From positions 57,645,496 through 57,709,495 of the forward strand of contig CM045732.1 in NCBI GenBank assembly GCA_024760905.1: 64,000 bases of DNA, written 5' to 3'. Under the pieces are notes generated by a model that had not been told where the DNA came from, made no database searches, and was given only the letters and a program-made list of their open reading frames with translations. Below, in pieces: positions 23,939 to 35,655 of this stretch. Both the position numbers and the translations under genes were made by a program. How positions within the stretch are numbered: the first letter of the stretch is position 1; each line of letters starts with the position of its first letter. The DNA comes from Plotosus lineatus (Eukaryota; Chordata; Actinopteri; Siluriformes; Plotosidae).

Positions 23939-24582
23939 TCATTTATTATATAATTATATAGCCATTTAGTTTTTAAGACGGAGGCAATTCTGGATAAAGT
24001 CTTTAGCAATAATTAGCTTCACCAAGTATATTATGTTTTACCCTTGATTTGTTTATTTGTCTGTTTGTTTGTTAGCTGAATTACATCAAAAGTACAGATT
24101 TTTATGACGTTTCGAGGAAAGGTGAGGTTTTGCACAAGGCCATTTCAGTTTGGAGATAAGTTAGATCATTTTCTGAATCCAGGTTTTTAAAGATTCTTTA
24201 ACTTTACAAGATATGGACGTTTTGACTCAAGTGAAGAAATGTTGGGTATGATGAAAGGTGTGCAATCTCAGAATCAGAATCCCAGAGGAAATTATGTGCA
24301 TAGAGTTGTGCCATACAAGTAAGAGTGTTGTTATTACAGCCCCACCGTTAGACACCAATGAATGATCAATCTGTGTGGACACCATTTAATGATGCACACT
24401 GTCCGTGCATGTGTCAGGGTATCTCCATCCTTGATTGAGATGTAACTTTTGAATCATCACCAGCACCTACCTCAAACTTGGTGGCTATGTGTAGGGTGGC
24501 AAGGAAACAGGTCATATACCAACATTAGGTCACTGTGATCTTGACCTTGTACCTACATAAAAAGAAAAAAGCTTGTCCAGGC
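23939..24582. other. Unclassified, probably repetitive stretch
   Basis: Contains TTTGTTTATTTGTCTGTTTG followed by an AATTACATCAAAAGTACAGA block. This arrangement resembles a widespread aquatic-animal repeat, but I cannot place it firmly. Confidence 0.35.
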
Positions 24583-24905
24583 CAGGATGGCACGGTGGCA
24601 AAGTGGTGATTGTCTCCAGCTCACAGCAAGTAGGCCCTGAGTTTGAGTCTTCAACAAGACCATTTCTGCGTCGAGTTTGCATGTCCCCCACCCCCACCCC
24701 CCCTCCCCGTATACATGGGTTTCTTGCACATACCCAGTTTTCTCACACAGTCCAAAAACACATGCACATTTGGCTAATTGACTGTTCTTAATCGTGGATA
24801 GGTTTGAGTGCGAATGGTGGTGTATGTCTTGCCCTACAATGGTCTGGCAAGCTGTGTAGAGTGTACCCCACTTTCACCCAGTGATGGCTGAGGTAGACTC
24901 CAGCC
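24583..24905 (+). mobile_element. SINE family C
   Basis: Head GGCACGGTGGCAAAGTGGTG, then GTTTGCATGTCCCC, CACAGTCCAAAAACACATG, GGCTAATTGACTG and the tail TGGTCTGGCAAGCTG. Confidence 0.8.
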
Positions 24906-25157
24906 TCTCAGAGACCATAACTGGATTAGGTGATTTTATACGATATTTCTATAAATACCTTAAAGGTCATTCCTATCAGTGCTGTCGTGGTCAAAAAATA
25001 AGTGAGTACACTATGGCAGCAAAGCTGCCATTCGAGGTCGCGAAGCGACCAAGGTGTGCGGAGTGCAGGAGGTTTTTTTTGTTTGTTTTTTTTAAATTTG
25101 AAAGGCTGAGAGGTGCATTTTTGAGCATTTCAACTTTAAAAGCAGTTAGTCTGAACG
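24906..25157. repeat. Unclassified repeat with two small hairpins
   Basis: GGCAGCAAAGCTGCC and GGTCGCGAAGCGACC lie eight bases apart at about 25016-25051, followed by T-rich sequence. It looks like part of a MITE; no ends identified. Confidence 0.4.
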
Positions 25158-25169
25158 ATTATAAAATTT

Positions 25170-25484
25170 GTGGGGCCGGTGGTGTAGTAGTTAGGGTGCT
25201 GGGCTCATGATCGGGAGTGTGTGAGTTCAAATCCTACTGAGACCCTCACTGTGCTAAGACCCCTGGGCAAGGTCTCAACCATAAGTGTGACTTTGTTCAC
25301 CCAGCAGTATAAATGGGTACCAGTAAAAATATACTGGGAAGGTAACCTGCGATGGACTAGCGTCCCATCCAGGAGGAGTTGAACTCCTGGTCACTTCATG
25401 CTACAGAAACCGCGGATAAGCACCGGCCTGATGAGCCACTTAGGCTTGGGTGTAAAATCCCAACAGACTTACCTTACCTTACCT
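25170..25484 (+). mobile_element. SINE family B, reference copy
   Basis: Perfect 12-bp target duplication ATTATAAAATTT at 25158-25169 and 25485-25496. The head GGTGGTGTAGTAGTTAGGGTG with GTGAGTTCAAATCC is tRNA-derived. The body has CTGGGCAAGGTCT and AGCAGTATAAATGGGTACC. The 3' end folds into a hairpin (GAGCC in the outer part, GGCTT after ACTTA) and finishes with (TTACC)n. Confidence 0.92.
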
Positions 25485-25793
25485 ATTATAAAATTTACAG
25501 AACTTGGCAATTATATCTGCAATAAGAAAAAATAAAACAAAGAAATTAGTAAATAATACTGTACGTTCATTATCATTTAAATATAGACATTTTATTGTTA
25601 AAATATTAGTGCTGAAATTTATATTGAGTATGTTATATATGTAGTTTATCTAACAATTATCAAAAATTGCATAAAAAACAGACAAGTTACTTGGTACATG
25701 TATTAGAAGCACAATATGCAAACCACAAATGACAATATATTATATATACGCATGATAGCAATTAGGTCCCTAGAAAGCTTGTATATGGATATA

Positions 25794-26465
25794 CTAGTTC
25801 TTCTCAAAAAATTAGCATATTGTGATAAAGTTCCTTATTTTCTGTAATGTACTGATAAAAATTAAACTTTCATATATTTTAGATTCATTGCACACCAACT
25901 GAAATATTATGAAATATGCCAAAACCACTGCTAAATGTTTAACTGACCATGGTATTACTGTGCTGAATTGGCCTGCCAACTCTCCTGACCTGAACCCCAC
26001 AGCGAATCTGTGGGATATTGTGAAGAGAAAGTTGAGAGACACCAGACCCAACACTGTGGATGAGCTTAAGGCCGCTATCGAAGCATCCTGGGCCTCCGTA
26101 ACACCTCAGCAGTGCCACAGGCTGATTGCGTCCATGCCACGCCGCATTGAAGCAGTCATTTCTGCAAAAGGATTCCCAACCAAGTGTTGAGTGCATAACT
26201 GAACATAATTATTTGAAGGTTGACTTTTTTGTATTAAAAAACACTTTTTTTATTCATAGGATGAAATATGCTAATTTTTTGAGATAGGGATTTTTGGTTT
26301 TTCTTTACTTCTTTGCCAAAATTATCAATATTAAAACAATAAAAGGCTTGAACTACTTCAGTTTTGTGTAATGAATCTAAAATATATGAAAGTCTAATGT
26401 TTATCAGTACATTACAGAAAATAATGAACTTTATCACAATATGCTAATTTTTTGAGAAGGACTAG
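25794..26465 (+). mobile_element. Internally deleted Tc1/mariner-type transposon
   Basis: Inverted repeats of about 95 bp begin CTAGTTCTTCTCAAAAAATT at 25794 and end with the complement at 26465. The + strand 25909-26190 encodes the transposase C-terminus: WPANSPDLNPTANLWDIVKR (the DDE-family catalytic third-acid region) through PQQCHRLIASMPRRIEAVI. The N-terminal DNA-binding part is gone. Confidence 0.9.
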
Positions 26466-26956
26466 TACAGGTACGTGAAATAATAAAGAAAAGAAAGCAT
26501 GTGAAAGAACTGCCATTAGGATTACTATCCGCGGTACTTTTTCAAGAAACGAATGAAAGCCGGAAGTTCATTGACACAAATCTTGAGCTCATTTAGCAGT
26601 ATCCAATCAGAGGTATAATACCATAAGGCTGATTCATGGTGTTTATAAAGTCATGTTTATGACTAGATTTACTAAAATAACCTTTGGCTTTGAAACTATT
26701 TAGCACTTCATCTCCGCTTTTTATTTACAGTCGCGGAAATTTACATTGATCAACTATAAAGTAGACCAAATTAAGTCAGAAGACGCAACTCAGCCACTAA
26801 AACAAGTGGGTACACGGTGTGTAACGGCGTATACCCACCACTACAGCACTGATTCCTACATATTAATGAGGTTCAATGTTTTTGGACACATTTTTCTCAG
26901 ACCTACAGCACTAACAATATGGAGTTTCTCTTGAGTCATAGCAACTGATGAATCAT

Positions 26957-27200
26957 TCATTCATTCATTCATTTTCTGAACCACTTAAACCTAAGGGTCG
27001 TGGGAGACTGGTTCCCATCTTCACCAACACTGGCTGAGGGCAGAGTACACCCTGGACAGCTCGCCATGACATCACAGGGCAGAAACATGCTGACAGCTAT
27101 GTAGCCTACTCTTGACAAAAGTCAGCAATGGTTCTTTTTGTCTCTCACCACAGACAGTGGCTGACCTTTGATAGAACAGTTATCTGCACTGATGGCTGTT
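26957..27200 (-). mobile_element. SINE family A, L2-type tail
   Basis: Head-truncated copy with an ATTC-repeat tail. TGAATCAT occurs on both sides as a probable target duplication. Confidence 0.75.
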
Positions 27201-27711
27201 GAATCATAATGTTCATCTGTACAAGTCAGGTGGGATAATGTACATGATATACAGGTTACATGCATGTATAAGGACTGGATAAACTGAAAATGTTAGATCA
27301 TTTTTGGCCCCAAAATTCTCTATATAATAATTAACAATATCCGTCATTATATTTGAATGATGTCAGTATAGGTCGTAGATACATTTTTGGTGTAACTGAT
27401 TAGCAGTTTGTTCATTATTTGCAATGCTATGTTTATTCATCTATAGTCTCGACTCAGAGGTATATACTCTGCCTGCTGCTGGCAGGTAACAGCCACCCAC
27501 ATCGCCTCAACATGACAGAGCTTGGGTTAAAATCAGCCCATCCTTCTACATACTTTTGCTCAAAACTTCTTTTAGTTCTCAGCCAGTAACTGTGAACATG
27601 AAGTTTAGAAAAAAAAAAACTGAAGGTGTAATAATTCTGGGCAGAAACAGTATAAAAGATGTTCTGTTTGAATCTAATGGAGCTGTTTTATGGTGTGATT
27701 GAACAGAACTA
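27201..27711. other. Intergenic stretch, nothing recognised
   Basis: No supported gene or repeat. Confidence 0.5.
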
Positions 27712-28375
27712 ATTATGGTCGCAGGAAGGCTGGCGCCCATCTCAGCTGACTCTGGATGAAGGCAGCGTACACCCTGGACAGCTTGCCAGGCCATCGCAGG
27801 GCAAAAATACGCTGACAGCTATGCAGTCTACATTTTACGAAAGTCAGCAATGGTTCTAATGGTTCTCTAGTGGTGGCCTGGTGGTAAAGGTGCTGGATTA
27901 CTGATCCTAAGGTTGGGGGTTCAAGTCCAACTCTCAGTGGGTTGTCACTTTCTACACTCCCCCTCTCCAGTGCAGCTAACTGAGTTATCAAAGCCCAGCC
28001 ATGTCTCTCGTCTCTCACTGTCTATGGTGTGAGGCATGTAAAAGAGCCATTGCTGACTTTAGTAAAGAGTAGCTGCAAAGCCTTCCGCATCTTTCTGCCC
28101 TGCAATGGCCTGGCGAGCTGTCCGGGGTGTACTCTGCCCTTGCCCGGAGTCGGCTGGGATGGATGCCAGCCTCCCCACGACACTAATTAGGATTAAGTGG
28201 TTACAGAAAATGAATGAATGGAGCAATGGTTCTACAGTCCTCTCAGAGACAGAGATAATCGGCCTTTGAAAACCCAGTTAGCACTGGAGGGACAGCAGTG
28301 ACAACCTATTTACAGTGGGACTTGAACTGACAACTTTGGAATCAGTAATCCACCACGGGGCCACCACTGCCCCAA
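27712..28375 (-). mobile_element. SINE family A (outer copy), split by another SINE A
   Basis: The left part is 27712-27858 (tail and body) and the right part 28223-28375 (body and head, ending AGGCCACCACTGCCCC-like). Rejoined across the insertion it is a normal reverse-oriented copy. Confidence 0.85.
27859..28222 (+). mobile_element. SINE family A inserted in a SINE family A
   Basis: GCAATGGTTCTA at 27847-27858 and 28223-28234 is its 12-bp target duplication. It has the full head, body and L2-type tail with (TGAA)n. It is younger than its host copy. Confidence 0.88.
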
Positions 28376-29726
28376 TTGTTATTTATTTGTACCAATAGTA
28401 CGTACTGTACTGTAATTAGTGTGCATGTAGTACCTTTCTAGCCACAAGAGGGCATTAAAATATAAAGAATATAAACAGGATGCAGCCCTCAAAATAAAGT
28501 TTGTAATTCTTTAAATATTAGACATATGTTGGCAAGTCGAAGTGTCTGCCTTGGGCTATTAGGACAACATTTTTATGTTCATTATGACATCAACAGTATT
28601 TACATAACTTTGCTGCTTTGGACAAAGTCATCATCAGTGTAAAGATAAGCATTGATATGTTCATGTCTTTAATATATAGAAGGATTATAACTCAACATTC
28701 GATGTTTTATAAGTAAATATTCATCATAACTATCCTTTAGTATGTACTTGATAAGATATTTACCTTTAATCACACAATAAATTGTCAAACAATCATGACT
28801 TTTCAGATGTAACTGTGAATGCTAATGCTACACCATATCCAAAATAGATTACGCACTAAGCCATTCACTATGGCACCAGTTAATGGGACCCCATAACTAA
28901 TCCCAGTGGTCAGGTCTAAAAAGCTGAGACTTTTAGTGTGCTGGAAGAAAAAAATAAATAAATAAGTAAAACAGAATGGTTACTGCAGACAGAAATAAAC
29001 CCTTTGTCTGCTTCAGTTTACATAGGACAATTGAAAGAAATTGGAAGCATCTGTGAATAGTTATTTTGGGCATTTAATGGAATCGTATGTTTTTCTACTT
29101 TCGTGTTCAGGGTTATGTTATGTAGCCATGCGTCACCATGTCTGGAAACCGCACCCATCCGAGGTTTCGTATGTAGATGGGGACATTTCACTGTTTGGAA
29201 TGGAAAGTTATGGTATCCTACAAAGTTTGCCAAAGCTAACTACCCATTATTTTCTAGTTGTTCAAAGACCTGGATTTTACAAATATACTTTGGTAAGGAA
29301 ACACAGACACATTATCTGCTATAAGTAGATGCATTATGGATTTCTACCTTTTGAGAGGAAAATTTGGACAATTCTTTCAGTTGTGCTTCCTTCATTTCAA
29401 AGAAAATGTCAAACTGGTTTTATTGTTTGAGTAGCATTGTCTTATATTTGTCTCTTTATGAATAAGAGTCACTACATCAAGGTTCATTTCCATTCTAACA
29501 TTAAAATAAAAGCATGTCACCATATGAAAACAAAATTCATGAACTTGTTACTGATTCCTATGTCACTAGTCTAAAATGATTTACATTCGCTTTGGTATTA
29601 GACATAAGTACCATATCCTCATTGGCAAAACATACAAAATGCACATAAAATCAATTACCACATGTAATGATAGGAAACAGCAAATAAATCTCTGAGTATA
29701 TTTAGAGATGATATCAACCATGTGAG
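28376..29726. other. Intergenic stretch, nothing recognised
   Basis: A 95-codon frame at 29041-29328 has no resemblance to a family I know and no convincing splice or start context. Confidence 0.5.
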
Positions 29727-30075
29727 GGGTAATGGTGGCCCATTGGTAAGATGCTGGATTACCGACTCCAAGGTTGGGGATTCAAGTCCCATTGTTAACT
29801 AACAGTTGTCACTTTTGTCCCCCCAGTGCAGCTTAACTGGGTTATCAAAAGCTGGCCATGTCTCTCGCTGTCTGTGGTAAAAGGTTCATTTAAAAGAACC
29901 ACTGCTGACTTATATCAAGAGTAGGGTTAGGGTTAGGTCATCAGCTTGTTTCTGCCCTGCAACGGCCTGGTGAGCTGTCCAGGGTGTACCTCGCCCTTGC
30001 CCAGAGTTGACTAAGATGGGTGCCAGCATAGATTAGATTAAGTGGTTCAGAAAATGAATAAATGAATGAATCAAC
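29727..30075 (+). mobile_element. SINE family A, L2-type tail
   Basis: Complete but diverged copy ending in (TGAA)n. It contains a chance GGGTTAGGGTTAGG. Confidence 0.85.
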
Positions 30076-30106
30076 CGCCCCTGCAACCGACCTTGGAATA
30101 AGCGGA

Positions 30107-30114
30107 AGAAGATA

Positions 30115-30149
<35 letters not shown>

Positions 30150-30150
30150 C
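30107..30150. repeat. (GAT)n microsatellite
   Basis: About fourteen GAT triplets. Confidence 0.95.
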
Positions 30151-31429
30151 TACCAGTTGAGTGCATACCAGTTCCAGGGTAAGACAGAAATTTTTATATT
30201 GTTACCACTGCTTAGATCTTTACAATGCAAGTGTATATAGCAGAACTGTTACAACAACAAGCATCACTCTGGTGCACCAGTTAGTCCCACAGCTTCAGAG
30301 GTGGGGACCTGATCCCGACCTCTGCATAGGTTTTCTCTTAATCCACTGGTTCCTCTAACATATAAATGAATGAATATTTCACTATTTAAATTACATTTGT
30401 CAGCAAATAAAACAATTATCCAATGATATAGTACCCACATCATCTGAAAGAAAATGTCATGTACCATCCATGGAAGCTTCAACTATGAAATTGAAGGCCA
30501 TTTGGTTCCCCAGGCATGAAAAGTGCTACATTAAGCAATGGCACATTTATCTGTTATGTTGCCTATTCAATTTCCGAATAATCATTCATGTACGAGATAC
30601 AACTATAAGCTAAACAAAGAATGATGCCAAAGATGAAGACCCATTCTTCTGGTCATTCTACACAGAAGGTTCTACTGGTTGGTTTAAATCGACTGGGCCG
30701 TGCTAGTCTGAGATTAAAGGAAAATTGGAGTTATCCATAAATTCCTAACAGGTCTAGGATGTAAACCTGGAATGTTTTTTCTATAAGCTAAAAGAAAACC
30801 TTGGTTTACTAGATAATACTAAAGAGCGAAACTTAACACTTATTAATTAATAACAAAGTAGTGCTGCATGAAGGATTACTGAACTACAGTATATGTACCG
30901 GTACAGTATTTGAAATACGTACATACTACCTGTTTGAAATATAACAACTTATTTTCTGAACTGCAGAATCTTCATGGTGTTGATCACATAAGCCAGATGT
31001 TACTATATTTAGAACATCTGAGCATGCCCGTGTTTGCAGGCCCAAGGAGGACAACCGTTTTTATGCTACATAGCAGAGATACCTTAAGAAAATAGCTTTA
31101 AGTGATATAATTGACCCTTACTGCTTTCAGAAGATGCAATTATCTCTGAAGATTCGATCTATGGCTGAGTTTACAGATATTGTGAACTAACTGTGGATAG
31201 TAGAAGAAAGCCTACAGGTCCCTGGAGTCCTATAATCATTCCATCAGTAGATAGGTGCAGGAAATAACAGTGAGTCTTTTACTTAGCAAAGTAAAAGAGT
31301 TCTAATGATTCGGATACATTTTCTGTTTAATTTTACACTAACATGCTGATAGTCGTGCTTTTGTGTAATAAGCCTGTTGCTACCACTGCCCCTGAAATAT
31401 AAAATAGGATTTTGGAATCTATATTTGGT
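30151..31429. other. Intergenic stretch, nothing recognised
   Basis: No supported gene or repeat. Confidence 0.5.
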
Positions 31430-31530
31430 GCCCTGCAATGGCCTGGTGAGCTCTCCAGGATGTACTCTGACCTTACCCAGAGTCACCTGAGATGGGCGCC
31501 TGCCTCCAAATGACCCTAATTAGGATTAAC
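31430..31530 (+). mobile_element. SINE family A tail fragment
   Basis: CCTGCAATGGCCTGGTGAGC through CCCTAATTAGGATTA only. Confidence 0.75.
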
Positions 31531-31531
31531 A

Positions 31532-31782
31532 AACAAACAACAAACAACTCTTTATTGTCAAAGTACATTACATACATTGAAATTTGCTTTGTGCACTAGG
31601 CACCTGTCGCCACTGTGCAGCGCCAGTTATTGCGTTGTTCTATCCTTTTGATGCTGAGCGCCAAGCAGGAAGCAACAACTGCCAAATTTTAACGTCTTAT
31701 GGTATGACGCAGCCGGATTCGAACTCCGACCTACCGGAGGATAAAGCGGACACTCTACCAACTGAGCTAAATCCCCGGTAAT
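31532..31782 (-). mobile_element. tRNA-derived SINE with LINE-like tail (family E)
   Basis: The - strand head is strikingly tRNA-like: GGGGATTTAGCTCAGTTGGT near 31782 and GTTCGAATCCGGC near 31714 correspond to A and B boxes. The far end carries TGACAATAAAGAGTTG, a tail type seen in fish LINEs of the Rex1 group. Single copy in this window. Confidence 0.75.
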
Positions 31783-32284
31783 CAGCTCAGAAACTGAATA
31801 AATGAATGGATTAATTTGTATTTGATAAGTTTGATGAAATAGCTTTAAATGTATCAAAATATTTTAGAGTTTTGCATTTTTTTGTAATTTTAAGGAAGTG
31901 TGATGTACTTTCTTTGAGACAGAAACATGATAACATCATAAAAATCAAAATGTCACATTACTGCTCAGAATAGTTAGACTCTATGTTTGTTGAGAACGCA
32001 GTCCCAAAGTCAGAGTCATGTAGGAGCTAGCTTCCTATTCTGACTCTAATTTGGTACAATTATTAAAAGATTCTGTCAAGTCTGCTTTCAAGCTTGGTAA
32101 TTAAATACTCAGCAGTCTGGGTTTTCCATTTATTTGCTTAATTTTTATTAGGATTAAGCTGCTGCCGATCTGATCTGACACTTAGTGACGCCATCAAAAG
32201 GCCAACACAGACACATAACTTTTCACACTGAAATTCACATTTAGGGGCAAAGAAAACTATCAGATTAACCTAACATACATGCTT

Positions 32285-32440
32285 TTAGACTGAAGGAGGA
32301 AGCTGGAGTGCCTGAAGGAAGCCCACCTAAGTATAGGAGGAACATGCAAACCCCACACAGAAATGCCTTTGCCAGGCATGGGGCCGAAACCCAGGACTTC
32401 TTTATGTGAGGCTAACCACTACACCACTGTGCCTCCCTGT
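32285..32440 (-). mobile_element. SINE family C fragment
   Basis: Head half only: AACATGCAAACCCCACACAG, GGCCGAAACCCAGGAC and CACTACACCACTGTGCC. Confidence 0.75.
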
Positions 32441-32847
32441 CTGATTTTTTAAATACAAAACACATTGGTTTATTTTGAATGTGCATCATGACTGCTGTAT
32501 ATCATAACTTATTTTGGTAAACTTACATTTTGGTGTCTTCTCTGACCCCCCGGTTGCTGGGATTTGGACAACTAATAGTATATAAGAATGGAATGTTGTT
32601 TCAGTCCCTCCATACAGTTACAGTGATCTGTTCTAATGACTTGTGTTGGCAAAAGAAATTGTACAATTTTCTTTTTCATCTGTCTGTAGGTGTGTATGTG
32701 ATGAGCTTATCATGAAATATAAGGGAAATATTGGGTTTATTGTCTGGGCATTCTGGTGAAATTGTATTTTCTTGACTGGCATCATATGTAATATCCAGAA
32801 TAAAATTGGATTTGATTAAATCCAAAGTTTATGTATATTAAATAAGG

Positions 32848-33130
32848 CAGCTGTAGCCTAATGGAAAGAGAAGTGGCTTAGGGACCAAAAGGTCATTGGT
32901 TCGATTCCTGAGCCAGCAGAAAAAATGAATGGTGGTGGGGGATTGAGATGCACCTTCACTTCCTCCACATTCATGGCTGAAGTGCCCTTGAGCAAAGTAC
33001 GTAACCCCCAACTGCTCTCCAGGTGCCCCCAATATGTGTGGCAGCCCACTGCCCTGAGTGTGTGTGTGCTCACCTGGGATGGGGTAAATGCAGAAGCAAT
33101 AATTTCCCTTGCAGGATTAATACAGTATAG
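32848..33130 (+). mobile_element. tRNA-derived SINE (family D)
   Basis: Head GGCAGCTGTAGCCTAATGGA and GGTTCGATTCC, then AGTGCCCTTGAGCAAAG, GCCCACTGCCCTGAGTG and GGGTAAATGCAGA. This body is widespread in fish genomes. One copy here. Confidence 0.8.
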
Positions 33131-33317
33131 CAAAATCCAAAAAGTGTACAAGGTTGTCAACTTTGATTTTATGAGAATCCAAGCAGAAGGACTTGACAAA
33201 ATTTAAGCGGGTTTAATTTTCGGCTAAGTTTCTGTAACAATTATTGATGATGAAAAGCTAGTCAGCTTCCTTGATCCAGGGATAACAATGTAGTCATTAT
33301 CAATGACTATCGATATT

Positions 33318-33643
33318 TTTGGCGGCACAATGGTGTAGTGATTAGCACATCTGCTTCACAGTAAGAAGAGCTGGGTTCATTTCCCACCTCGATGTGTTTC
33401 TGTGTGGAGATTGCTTGTTCTCCCTGAACATCTGTGGGCTTTTTCCGGGTACTCTGATTTCTTCCCACAGTCCAAAAACATACACAGTGGGCTAATTGGC
33501 TGTTCACCCCGAGTTGGGTGTGAATAATTGTGAGTGTTGGCCCAATGGTCTGGCGAGCTGTCCAGAGTGTACCTAGAGTCTGCTGAGATGAGCGCCAGCC
33601 TCCCTGCACCCCTAATTAGGATTAAGTGACTTAATGAGTGAAT
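33318..33643 (+). mobile_element. SINE family C, best-preserved copy
   Basis: Head GGCGGCACAATGGTGTAGTG with GGGTTCATTTCCC, central CCACAGTCCAAAAACATAC and GGGCTAATTGGCTGTTC, and an L2-type tail like that of family A (GTCTGGCGAGCTGTCCAGAG to AATTAGGATTAAG). Confidence 0.85.
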
Positions 33644-34007
33644 CTAAATTTGGATTTTTCTACAAAAATGTCATCTTGGCATACAAGATATTTAAGAAAT
33701 TTTTATAAGGCACATGAAAAAATGAGCAAGAAGGGTCTAAAAGGGAACGCTTTTTATTTTATTTTTTTGTTTGTTTGTTTTTTAACTCTGGAAGCTTTCT
33801 TAAATGTGAATAATTCCTCAAAGAAATTTTAATAGCTTAACATATTATTAATGTAGACAGTCAAAAATTCCAGTCATGTCTTGTAAATATTAAAACAATA
33901 TAAATTAATGATCATGAATTCAGTTCATGAGACAATTGCACTAGATTATGCTAAAGAGCAGAAAACAAGATCAAACCAAAGCAACTATTAGTAGCTATTG
34001 GACAGTC

Positions 34008-34157
34008 TTCTTCTTCTTCTTTCGGCTTTTTCCCTTTTTTTTCATGGGTTGCCACAGCGAATCATCTGATACGCATATTTGATTTGGCATAGGTTTTTAC
34101 ATCGGATGCCCTTCCTGACACAACCCTTTAGCAAGGGGCACAAACACGCTGATGGCT
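34008..34157 (-). mobile_element. SINE family A, RTE-type tail fragment
   Basis: Tail with (CTT)n end, CACAGCGAATCATCTGAT and GGATGCCCTTCCTGACAC, plus the first body bases. Confidence 0.8.
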
Positions 34158-34488
34158 AGTAGCTACTGGACAGTATTAGTGAGATTCCTCCATTGTGAAT
34201 TGTGAGCATATGAATATGTTGTCATTCAATTGCTGAGTGCACTTGAAAACTATCGTAAAATTTCTTACTCAAAGTTTTAGTGCTTTTGTCTAAATTGGAA
34301 CCCAGAGAAGAAAAACCATACAAACCATAAGTACAGGATAAAGGATTAATATTGGTAATTAGCCAGATACATACAACCTGAATAGCTACAGTACATCTCA
34401 ATGCCAGTTAAACAGTCACAAAATAATGTGCTCAATACTGCAGCTAACTGGGTTATCAAAGGCCGGCCATGTCTCTCACTGTCTATGA

Positions 34489-35283
34489 CAGGTGTCGGGA
34501 ACCTATGGCTTGCAAGCCAGATGTGGCTCTTTTGATGACTGTATCTGGCTCTCAGATAAATCAGGTGGCCTTTCTTAACAGAATAACGAATACATAATTA
34601 CACTGTTATTTAAATAAAAATACAAAACAGCCATCAAATGAAACAAAAACAGACGAATAAATCTCGCGCATTTTAATCTATATATCTATTTTCAGTGCAA
34701 CTTCACTGTGGCGCACAGCGGAGAGCTAATCCTTACTGTATGCGGGCGGGTCCGATACCTTGAAACTTTGATTTAATTGGATTATAACAGCCACAGACTG
34801 CACGTGTTGTTTTTGAGTAAAGAGGTAAATTCCCCTTGTTTTTGATCAGCTCATTTCCACAAAGCCAAGCATAGCTGGCAAACAAACACAAATGGACAGA
34901 CATGGAAAAACTTCAACCCGCAGACCAGCTGATTGCCAAAACTTGGAACGCGCTTCCTGTCACATAAACACTGCATCATATTGACCATGTTTAGCTCCAC
35001 ATGCACACGCAAGCAGTTCTTCTCACCTGATAAACATCAAGACCAACCTGCGGTCACGTTTAACAGATAGAAGCCTAAACGCCTGCATGAAGCTGAACCT
35101 CAGCACGTATCAACCAGAATATAAAGCTATCAGCAATACCATGCAGCACCAGAAGTCGCATTAATAGTAAGAAGTACTTTTCTTATTAATAAATAACCTC
35201 GTTATGACAATGTCATTTAAAATAAACTCAGAGTCTTATTATACTCTCAAATTGTTGGTCTTCTTTTTCAATTTAGTTGTATT

Positions 35284-35356
<73 letters not shown>

Positions 35357-35434
35357 TCAGAGGATTATATTTTAAAATATTGTACAGTATGTCTTTTTTA
35401 GTGCTCTCTTAGTCAAAAAGGTTCTCGACCCCTG
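34489..35434 (+). mobile_element. hAT transposon remnant, copy 2
   Basis: Starts CAGGTGTCGGGAACC and ends GGTTCTCGACCCCTG. The 8-bp flanks GTCTATGA and CTCTATGG differ at two positions, fitting hAT target duplication in a SINE. It is homologous to 7446-8984 in opposite orientation. The internal region holds decayed transposase C-terminal coding (around 34890-35160) and a (GT)n tract at 35287-35355. Confidence 0.85.
35287..35355. repeat. (GT)n microsatellite within hAT copy 2
   Basis: About 34 GT units, at the same internal position as the TA tract and LINE of copy 1. Confidence 0.95.
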
Positions 35435-35655
35435 CTCTATGGTGAGAGGTTCATGTAAACGAACCATTGCTGCCTTGCGTAAAGAGTAGCTGCATAGCCG
35501 TCAGCGTGTTTCTGCTCCTTGATAAAGGGTTGTGTCAGGAAGGGCATCCGACGTAAAAACCAATGCCAAATCAAACATGCAAACCAGATGATTCGCTGTG
35601 GTGACCCCATAAAAAAAATGGAAAAATCCGAAAGAAGAAGAAAAAGAAGAATACT

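Larger units (their letters stand above)
34436..35655 (+). mobile_element. SINE family A (RTE tail) split by a hAT transposon
   Basis: Body 34436-34488 resumes at 35435 and runs through the RTE-type tail to the (GAA)n at about 35655. The break falls inside the family's ACTGTCTATGGTGAG motif. Confidence 0.85.

Noticed and set aside
25440..25470. CTGATGAG followed by a stem in SINE B as another hammerhead
   Set aside because: The GAAA box is absent; TCGGG follows the stem in every copy. Better explained as a tail hairpin.
29041..29328. 95-codon frame as a small gene
   Set aside because: No family resemblance, no clear start or splice context, overlapping frame of similar length.
29933..29947. 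GGGTTAGGGTTAGG as an interstitial telomere
   Set aside because: Only two units, within a diverged SINE body.
31700..31782. Genuine tRNA gene on the - strand
   Set aside because: A and B boxes are present but the sequence runs on into a LINE-like tail, and the cloverleaf is not closed; it is a SINE head.
35288..35355. Spaced direct repeats as a CRISPR array
   Set aside because: Only dinucleotide repeats; the window is vertebrate-like and shows no spaced repeat array anywhere.
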